NCBI GenBank assembly: GCA_900768725.1
Contig: CAAGDU010000198.1
Coordinates: 1-9,273, forward strand
Source: Bacteroidales bacterium
Lineage (GTDB): Bacteria; Bacteroidota; Bacteroidia; Bacteroidales; Paludibacteraceae
Reading direction: 5' to 3'
DNA: 9,273 nt
Shown: piece after piece, positions 1-4,737 of the stretch
Position numbering within the stretch: position 1 is the stretch's first letter
Layout: each line of letters opens with the position of its first letter
Made by a program: the position numbers and the translations under genes
The notes under the pieces: generated by a model
The model's input: the letters and a program-made list of their open reading frames with translations, nothing else
Told to the model about the DNA's origin: nothing
The model's database searches: none

Positions 1-1244
1 CGAGCAGGGACCCTTCCTCCGAAGTACTTCTGCGTCAGCACCAGCGCACGGTTGACGAAGTTGCCGTATATTGCCACCAACTCGTTGTTGTTGCGGGCTT
101 GGAAGTCCGCCCACGTGAAGTCGTTATCTTTTGTCTCGGGTGCGTTGGCGGTCAACACATAGCGCAGCACATCCTGCTTGCCGGGGAAATCCACCAAGTA
201 CTCGTTCAGCCATACCGCCCAGTTTCGCGAGGTGCTTATCTTGTCGCCTTCGAGGTTCAGGAACTCGTTCGACGGCACGTTATCCGGCAGGATATACGAC
301 CCGTCTGCTTTCAACATGGAGGGGAAGACGATACAGTGGAACACGATGTTATCCTTGCCGATGAAGTGAATCAGGCGCGTGTCTTGGTCTTTCCACCAGG
401 TCTCCCACTTCCCGTATTTCTCCGGCTGTGCGTCGCACAGTTCCTTCGTGTTGGAGATATACCCTATCGGCGCGTCGAACCATACGTACAGCACCTTCCC
501 CTCGGCTCCCTCCACGGGCACGGGAATACCCCAGTCCAAGTCGCGCGTTACCGCCCGCGGCTTCAGCCCGCCGTCCAACCACGACTTACATTGCCCGTAC
601 ACGTTCGGTCGCCACTCCTTGTGCTCTTCCAGTATCCACTGCTCCAACCATTGTTGATATTGGTCCAGCGGCAGATACCAGTGCGTCGTGGCTTTCTTCG
701 TCAGCGCATTTCCGTTGATGGCGTTGTAGGGGTTTATCAACTCATCCGGCGACAGTGTGGCGCCGCATTTCTCACACTGGTCGCCGTAAGCACCCTGCGC
801 ATGGCAGCGCGGGCACTCACCGCGGATGTTACGGTCGGTCAGAAACTCCTGCGTCTCAGGGTCGTAAAACTGCTCCGTCGTCTGCTCGATGAACTTCCCC
901 TCATCGTACAACTTGCGGAAGTAGTCGGACGCAAACTGATGATGTATCTTGCTCGTCGTGCGCGAATACACATCGAACGAAATCCCGAACTGCTCGAACG
1001 AGGATTTTATCAACTCGTGGTACCTGTCCACCACCTCTTGCGTGGTAATGCCCTCCTTGCGGGCGCGGATGGTTACGGGCACGCCATGCTCATCGCTGCC
1101 GCCCACAAACAGCACCTCCTCGCCTTTCAAACGAAGGTAGCGCACATAAATATCTGCGGGCACATACACCCCCGCAAGGTGTCCGATATGCACAGGCCCG
1201 TTCGCATACGGCAGTGCAGATGTTACAAGTGTTCTCTTAAACAT
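1..1244 (-). CDS. metG: Methionyl-tRNA synthetase, N-terminal 414 residues (3' end outside window)
   Basis: This cytoplasmic class I synthetase charges tRNA-Met with methionine for both initiation and elongation. The product starts MFKRTLVTSALPYANGPVHI, with the ATP-binding HIGH motif at residues 19-22. The connective peptide carries a zinc knuckle with Cys144, Cys147, Cys157 and Cys160 (CPRC...CEKC). The KMSKS-equivalent loop reads KISTS at residues 335-339, followed by RNWAVW, a form I associate with Bacteroidota and archaeal-like MetG. The start at 1244 puts the HIGH motif at its normal distance from the N-terminus. The reading frame is open to the window edge. The rest of the anticodon-binding domain and any C-terminal tRNA-binding domain lie outside. 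The gene follows cdaA after a 113-bp spacer that is largely short repeats. Family identity is certain from motif order; only the 3' part is unseen. Confidence 0.97.
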   Translation of the reverse strand, partial: MFKRTLVTSALPYANGPVHIGHLAGVYVPADIYVRYLRLKGEEVLFVGGSDEHGVPVTIRARKEGITTQEVVDRYHELIKSSFEQFGISFDVYSRTTSKIHHQFASDYFRKLYDEGKFIEQTTEQFYDPETQEFLTDRNIRGECPRCHAQGAYGDQCEKCGATLSPDELINPYNAINGNALTKKATTHWYLPLDQYQQWLEQWILEEHKEWRPNVYGQCKSWLDGGLKPRAVTRDLDWGIPVPVEGAEGKVLYVWFDAPIGYISNTKELCDAQPEKYGKWETWWKDQDTRLIHFIGKDNIVFHCIVFPSMLKADGSYILPDNVPSNEFLNLEGDKISTSRNWAVWLNEYLVDFPGKQDVLRYVLTANAPETKDNDFTWADFQARNNNELVAIYGNFVNRALVLTQKYFGGRVPA

Positions 1245-1250
1245 ATCTTT

Positions 1251-1281
1251 ATTTGACTATTTGACAATTTACTATTTGACC
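1251..1281 (-). repeat. Short tandem repeats, GTCAAAT type, in the metG leader
   Basis: On the plus strand four imperfect 7-8 bp units follow each other: ATTTGACT (1251-1258), ATTTGAC (1259-1265), AATTTACT (1266-1273) and ATTTGACC (1274-1281). The array begins 7 bp upstream of the metG start codon, so it would lie in the 5' untranslated part of the metG mRNA. It shares the roughly 7-bp period of the other repeats in this window but has a different unit. No function can be assigned. Confidence 0.8.
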
Positions 1282-1318
1282 ATTTTGGAGCAGAGCAATC
1301 GGAGTGCTCAGAGTTGAA

Positions 1319-1352
1319 ACCATTTAGTCTTTCATCCTGTGTCCTTTATCCT
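1319..1352 (-). repeat. Heptad repeat module, copy A (cdaA-metG spacer)
   Basis: Read on the transcribed (minus) strand this is a purine-rich series of 7-bp units: AGGATAA, AGGACAC, AGGATGA, AAGACTA. It begins 5 bp after the cdaA stop codon. It aligns in the same orientation with 2165-2197 (about 28 of 34 columns identical, one gap). Its upstream part, extended to 1314-1337, aligns with 2204-2227 (21 of 24 identical). It carries GTCTTTCATCC at 1327-1337, which recurs inverted at 2121-2131. Confidence 0.75.
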
Positions 1353-1357
1353 TCCTC

Positions 1358-2095
1358 CTACACAATATAGTTCACCAATGTTTCCTCGCTCACATAACGG
1401 ATACTGTCGCCTTTCGCCACCGATATCTTCCCCGTCTCCTCCGACACCACTATCGCCACGGCGTCGGTCTTCTCTGCTATCCCGAGCGCGGCGCGATGGC
1501 GAAGACCGTAATGCTTCGGTATATCTTGGTTCTTCGACACGGGCAGGATACAGGCCGCCGACATTATCCGCCCGTTCTTGATGATGAGCGCACCGTCGTG
1601 CAGCGGAGTGTTCTTGAAGAAGATGTTCTCCACCAGCCGCGCGGAGATGGTCGCGTTCAGGTTCTCCCCCGTGTCGGCATACTCGCTTAGGCTCTGCTTG
1701 CCCGCTATCACAATCAGCGCGCCCGTCTTCGACTGCGACAGGTGCCGGCATGCCAACACCAACTGCTGCACATACTGGTCGGGCGCGGACTTGTCCGCAT
1801 GCAGTCGCCGCATACGCCAGTCGCTGAAGCGCGAACCCAACTGATAGAAGAACGACCGTATCTCCTCTTGGAATATCACGATGATGGCTATTGCCCCCAC
1901 GCTTATCACCCGCTCAAAAATCGCCCCTGTCAAGTCCAACTGAATCACAAACGTAACCAAGAACCACACCACGAGAAACGCCAGCACGCCCCAGAACAGG
2001 TTCACCGCCCCCGACTTCCGCAGCAGACGATACACCTCATAAAGCAGCACCGCTACGCACAAAATATCCAATATGTCCTTGAAAGAAACTATCAT
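1358..2095 (-). CDS. cdaA: Diadenylate cyclase CdaA (DisA_N domain, membrane-bound)
   Basis: It makes the second messenger c-di-AMP from two ATP at the inner face of the cytoplasmic membrane. The 245-residue product has three hydrophobic helices at about residues 6-25, 34-52 and 59-76. The DisA_N (DAC) domain follows from about residue 100. Its two signature motifs are present: DGA at 167-169 (LHDGALII) and RHR at 199-201 (GLRHRAALG), followed by VVSEETG at 216-222. The protein should therefore be active. No gene for CdaR, the YbbR-domain regulator often encoded beside cdaA in Firmicutes, nor glmM, is adjacent; instead the gene sits between folP and metG. The ATG at 2095 gives the usual short N-terminus before the first helix. 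The 156-bp leader is packed with 7-bp repeats, and no Shine-Dalgarno sequence is seen. DacA is an alternative name for the same family. Confidence 0.96.
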   Translation of the reverse strand: MIVSFKDILDILCVAVLLYEVYRLLRKSGAVNLFWGVLAFLVVWFLVTFVIQLDLTGAIFERVISVGAIAIIVIFQEEIRSFFYQLGSRFSDWRMRRLHADKSAPDQYVQQLVLACRHLSQSKTGALIVIAGKQSLSEYADTGENLNATISARLVENIFFKNTPLHDGALIIKNGRIMSAACILPVSKNQDIPKHYGLRHRAALGIAEKTDAVAIVVSEETGKISVAKGDSIRYVSEETLVNYIV

Positions 2096-2100
2096 CTTTA

Positions 2101-2131
2101 GATTAAGGATGAAGGATTAAGGATGAAAGAC
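2101..2131 (-). repeat. Heptad tandem repeat just upstream of cdaA
   Basis: On the plus strand two 14-bp units stand in tandem, GATTAAGGATGAAG (2101-2114) and GATTAAGGATGAAA (2115-2128), followed by GAC. Each unit is a pair of 7-bp halves, GATTAAG and GATGAAG. The last 11 bp, GGATGAAAGAC (2121-2131), are the exact inverse of 1327-1337, so copies in opposite orientation flank cdaA. The array ends 5 bp before the cdaA start codon and so lies in the translation-initiation region. Confidence 0.85.
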
Positions 2132-2164
2132 TTATTACTTTCGCCTATGAGTTTTAGAGTCATT

Positions 2165-2197
2165 ACTATTTATCTTTAATCCAGTGTTCTTTGTCCT
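2165..2197 (-). repeat. Heptad repeat module, copy B (folP-cdaA spacer)
   Basis: On the transcribed strand it reads as 7-bp units AGGACAA, AGAACAC, TGGATTA, AAGATAA. It aligns along its full length with copy A at 1319-1352 with about five mismatches and one single-base gap. Its ACTATTTA start also matches copy C at 2209-2227. It is a degenerate copy in the same orientation as A and C. Confidence 0.65.
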
Positions 2198-2203
2198 GTA
2201 TCA

Positions 2204-2238
2204 TTAAAACTATTTAGTCTTTTATCCTTTATCTTTTA
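2204..2238 (-). repeat. Heptad repeat module, copy C (folP-cdaA spacer)
   Basis: The block 2204-2227 matches 1314-1337 of the metG leader at 21 of 24 positions, in the same orientation. The remainder, TTTATCTTTTA, continues the TTTATCC theme. It begins 13 bp after the folP stop codon, a placement similar to copy A behind cdaA. Both genes therefore end in the same kind of repeat block. Confidence 0.7.
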
Positions 2239-2251
2239 GCGAAGCGGTCTT

Positions 2252-3124
2252 TCAGCGCGAAAGCGCGGTCCTGACATACACTTCCACCGTCTCCACCGCC
2301 GCCCTTACGTCATGCACCCGCAGGATGTTCGCCCCCCGCTCCAGCGCCAGCATGTTCGCCGCCGTCGTTGCGTTCAGTGCCTCCTCGGGTGTGATGCCTA
2401 ACGGCTTGTAGAACATCGACTTACGCGACAGCCCCGCCAGCAGAGGACAACCCAGCGCCTCAAACTCTCGCATCCGCCTAAGCACCTCGTAGTTCTGCGC
2501 CACGGTCTTGGCGAAACCAAACCCGGGGTCAACAATCACGTCCGCCACGCCTAAACGGTACAAGCAATCTACCCGAGTCTGGAAAAACGCCATCATCTCA
2601 CTCATAATATCCTCATAATCAGTCATCTGCTGCATGGTCTTCGGCGTTCCTCGCATGTGCATCAATACATACGGCACATGCCGCTCCGCCACCGCCTCGT
2701 ACATCTCCTCGCATCCGCCGGAGATGTCGTTGATGATGTCTGCTACATACTCGTCCACCGCCCTGCGCGCCACCTCCGGGCGAAAGGTATCCACCGACAC
2801 CACCGCCTCGGGAAAACGCCGCCGTATCACCGCCAGCGCCATCGCTACGCGCCGCCACTCTTCCTCCTCGCTCACCTCCGCAGCACCCGGGCGGGTGGAG
2901 TAGCCGCCGATATCCAATATCGCTGCCCCCTCTGCCAAAGCCCGCTCCGCCTGCGCCAACACCCGCTCCTCGTCTGCGGTTACTGACCACTGACCACTAA
3001 CCACTGACTTCTGACCACCCAACAGCCGCGTAGAAGGCACGAAACTGTCGGGCGTGATATTCAGTATCGCCATCACAACGGGCTTATCTAAATCCAACAA
3101 TCTATGGTGAGTTAAAAGTTGCAT
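2252..3124 (-). CDS. folP: Dihydropteroate synthase with an in-frame repeat-derived insertion
   Basis: It condenses 6-hydroxymethyl-dihydropterin diphosphate with p-aminobenzoate in folate synthesis and is the target of sulfonamides. Numbered from the start chosen here, the motifs in order are AILNITPDSF (19-28), GGYSTRPGA (73-81), SVDTF (110-114), NDISGG (132-137), MHMRGTPKTM (155-164), DPGFGFAKT (199-207), LAGLSRKSM (229-237) and RVHDVR (269-274). The set is complete, so an active enzyme is expected. About 15 extra residues (36-49, GGQKSVVSGQWSVT) come from a 7-bp tandem repeat. I chose the ATG at 3124: it leaves about 18 residues before the first strand, as in relatives as I remember them, and avoids overlapping the peptidase gene. 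A longer form from the ATG at 3172 adds 16 residues and overlaps that gene by 35 bp. Neither start has a clear Shine-Dalgarno sequence. Confidence 0.95.
   Translation of the reverse strand: MQLLTHHRLLDLDKPVVMAILNITPDSFVPSTRLLGGQKSVVSGQWSVTADEERVLAQAERALAEGAAILDIGGYSTRPGAAEVSEEEEWRRVAMALAVIRRRFPEAVVSVDTFRPEVARRAVDEYVADIINDISGGCEEMYEAVAERHVPYVLMHMRGTPKTMQQMTDYEDIMSEMMAFFQTRVDCLYRLGVADVIVDPGFGFAKTVAQNYEVLRRMREFEALGCPLLAGLSRKSMFYKPLGITPEEALNATTAANMLALERGANILRVHDVRAAVETVEVYVRTALSR
2981..3015 (-). repeat. Five 7-bp repeats inside folP
   Basis: On the plus strand the units are TACTGAC (2981-2987), CACTGAC (2988-2994), CACTAAC (2995-3001), CACTGAC (3002-3008) and TTCTGAC (3009-3015), followed by CACC. 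Read with the gene, this is a GTCAGTG-type heptamer array. It stays open in the folP frame and encodes the core of QKSVVSGQWSVT. The period is the same as that of the spacer arrays, but the unit sequence differs. Confidence 0.9.
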
Positions 3125-3137
3125 GCCCCGTGGTTGA

Positions 3138-4673
3138 TTAGAAAATTGAGTTGATGATTTTTGTTTGTCCATCTTGAATCACTATCCCCCGATAAGTCCG
3201 GGCATCTACCGGTTGTCCGAGCACGTTGTAACATCCTTGCGGGTGAATAGTCTCCGTTGCTTCCATACCCGTGGGCTCATCGGAGGTGGTGAAGGAGAAG
3301 GTGATGATGCCGTCCGCTTGCTCGGTAATGTTTTGCAGGATGGCTTTGGTGGACAAGGCGAGGGTGGTTACCCCTTCACTGCCGGGGAAGGGCGTGTCCT
3401 CGCGTTTGGCGCCGTCAGTGCTCTTTGTGAGGGGATTCTCTCCGCTTGCGGTAATCAAGGTGTAGCGCACCGCATCCGTATTCGGCAGCCCATTGGTCCA
3501 CGCTGCGGAGTCATACACCACCTGCCATACCAGTAGCCCGTGCCCGGGCAGATAGGCATCCCAACCCGTGTATTGACGGTTCTCTAAGTAATAGACCGTG
3601 TCTGCGGTGAAAGCACCATTGGCAGGGACGGTGCCGCTGCGGGTAAGCATATAGTAGGTATTGCCATCCGCGGGTAGCGTAACCTGCTGATTCTTATCCA
3701 AGAACGTAGGAGTTGCCCAGCCGAGGAAATACTTGTCGTACGCGCTGTAGTTAGGCGGGGTGTTGCCGTAGTTGACATAGTTGCCGTAGCCCATGAGCGA
3801 CCACGAGCCGGGGGTATGCGATTCATCGCCGGTAGGCACATAGTAGTCAGGCAAGCCCAGCACGTGGCTGAACTCATGGACGAACGTGCCGATGCCGTTG
3901 CGGCTGTTGGTGCGGTATGCCCACTCGTTGGAGCAAGCAAACTTATTCACCATCTTGCCGTTGAAAGTGGGCAGGTTATATGCACTCGGATTGGTATAGT
4001 AATAGGTCGCCTGATTGGTGTAGCCATTATATAACGCGCTTGCCAAGTCCCATTTGCAGGGCCAAATGCTATTAGAGATATGGCTGTCTGCCTCGCCGTA
4101 ACCGGCATAGAGGAGGAATACCAAATCTACCAGCCCATCATTGTCGCTGTCGAACTGCGTCCAATCCACTGAATCTTGTGCTACTACACAAGCATCTATC
4201 ACGAAGTCCGCCAAATACTGGTCGTAGCCTAGTGAATCATTCTTGCCGTAGTACGCCATTGGGTGGGGTAGCGTTACGGGACCTACTACCGTGAAGTCGG
4301 GCACATACTGTCCGCCGGACTGCGCACGGAAGTACTCCCGCGCGGAGCCGGTGGCACCGTTATACGTGTAATCGGTGCTGTTTGCCAGCGAGTCGAATGC
4401 CGAATGGGGATTAGGGGTAAAGAATGCTGTATCGCTGAACTGTACCAAGAGCAGCAATCCTTTCGGCGGAAGGGTAGCCCCAGCCTCGCTGCGCTTGCGT
4501 TGTCCCTGTGAAGGCAGCATCTTGCCGAACGGATTGGGCATCGATGGATAGTAACGTTGCTCAATGGGAGTGTCCTCTTCAAGCAGACCATTCTGCGCCT
4601 GCGCACCTATGTTTACGCAAAGCATTGCCGCTATGCACAATACGAATAATACATGATGATTCATAGATGGCAT
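3138..4673 (-). CDS. Secreted M6-family zinc metallopeptidase
   Basis: This is an exported protease of the immune inhibitor A-like M6 group. An N-terminal signal peptide (hydrophobic core about residues 8-22) ends at AQA, with probable cleavage after residue 26. A short pro-region follows. The catalytic site is HEFSHVLGLPD at 266-276: His266 and His270 bind zinc, Glu267 is the catalytic base, and Asp276 fits the HExxHxxGxxD pattern. GSWSLMGYG (289-297) and YDKYFLGW (312-319) are typical downstream M6 blocks. FDSDNDGLVD (174-183) looks like a calcium-binding loop. The last 31 residues contain YNVLGQPVD and RGIVIQDGQTKII, resembling the final strands of Bacteroidota type IX secretion sorting domains, but shorter than a full domain. 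A second ATG, 9 bp in, would remove three residues. The gene looks less GC-rich than its neighbours. The substrate is unknown. Confidence 0.9.
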   Translation of the reverse strand: MPSMNHHVLFVLCIAAMLCVNIGAQAQNGLLEEDTPIEQRYYPSMPNPFGKMLPSQGQRKRSEAGATLPPKGLLLLVQFSDTAFFTPNPHSAFDSLANSTDYTYNGATGSAREYFRAQSGGQYVPDFTVVGPVTLPHPMAYYGKNDSLGYDQYLADFVIDACVVAQDSVDWTQFDSDNDGLVDLVFLLYAGYGEADSHISNSIWPCKWDLASALYNGYTNQATYYYTNPSAYNLPTFNGKMVNKFACSNEWAYRTNSRNGIGTFVHEFSHVLGLPDYYVPTGDESHTPGSWSLMGYGNYVNYGNTPPNYSAYDKYFLGWATPTFLDKNQQVTLPADGNTYYMLTRSGTVPANGAFTADTVYYLENRQYTGWDAYLPGHGLLVWQVVYDSAAWTNGLPNTDAVRYTLITASGENPLTKSTDGAKREDTPFPGSEGVTTLALSTKAILQNITEQADGIITFSFTTSDEPTGMEATETIHPQGCYNVLGQPVDARTYRGIVIQDGQTKIINSIF

Positions 4674-4737
4674 GGTTAAAGATACGTTATATGCAAATAA
4701 TTGATGAATAATTACAAGAACAATTATATGTTAAGAT
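4674..4737 (-). promoter_or_regulatory. AT-rich spacer, candidate promoter for the peptidase and genes behind it
   Basis: This 64-bp gap is strikingly AT-rich compared with the flanking genes. On the transcribed strand TTGTTC and TTATTTGC occur with about 19 bp between TTG and the second element. That roughly resembles the Bacteroidota promoter pattern (TTG at -33, TAnnTTTG at -7), but the -7 match is imperfect. CATATAA occurs twice. Base composition and position support a promoter; the exact boxes are tentative. Confidence 0.35.

Noticed and set aside
335..339. KISTS in MetG (residues 335-339, about 228-242 in the window) as a defective KMSKS motif
   Set aside because: The same variant followed by RNWAVW is usual in MetG of this phylum as I recall it, so it is not a sign of a broken gene.
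99..1256. A 385-codon open frame on the plus strand
   Set aside because: It lies antisense to metG, whose motifs are unmistakable on the minus strand. The translation is rich in Arg, Val, Leu and His with no recognisable domain, as expected of a GC-rich gene's opposite strand.
1293..1309. Hairpin GAGCA/TGCTC between cdaA and metG as a terminator
   Set aside because: The stem has only 5 bp with a 7-base loop, and no T-run follows on the transcribed strand.
1742..2101. A 119-codon plus-strand frame opposite cdaA
   Set aside because: The minus-strand frame encodes a complete diadenylate cyclase with the DGA and RHR motifs; the plus-strand product is His/Gln/Arg-rich and unlike any family I know.
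2101..2238. Repeats upstream of cdaA as a CRISPR array
   Set aside because: Units are about 7 bp in direct tandem, imperfect and in both directions. There are no spacers of regular length and no cas genes.
2255..2266. GCGC-GAAA-GCGC hairpin at the end of folP as a terminator or structured RNA
   Set aside because: The stem is only 4 bp, lies within the last folP codons, reads as a UUUC loop on the actual transcript, and has no T-run after it.
2619..2990. A 123-codon minus-strand frame inside folP
   Set aside because: It is an alternative frame of folP, very rich in Gly and Arg, and all folate-synthase motifs are in the other frame.
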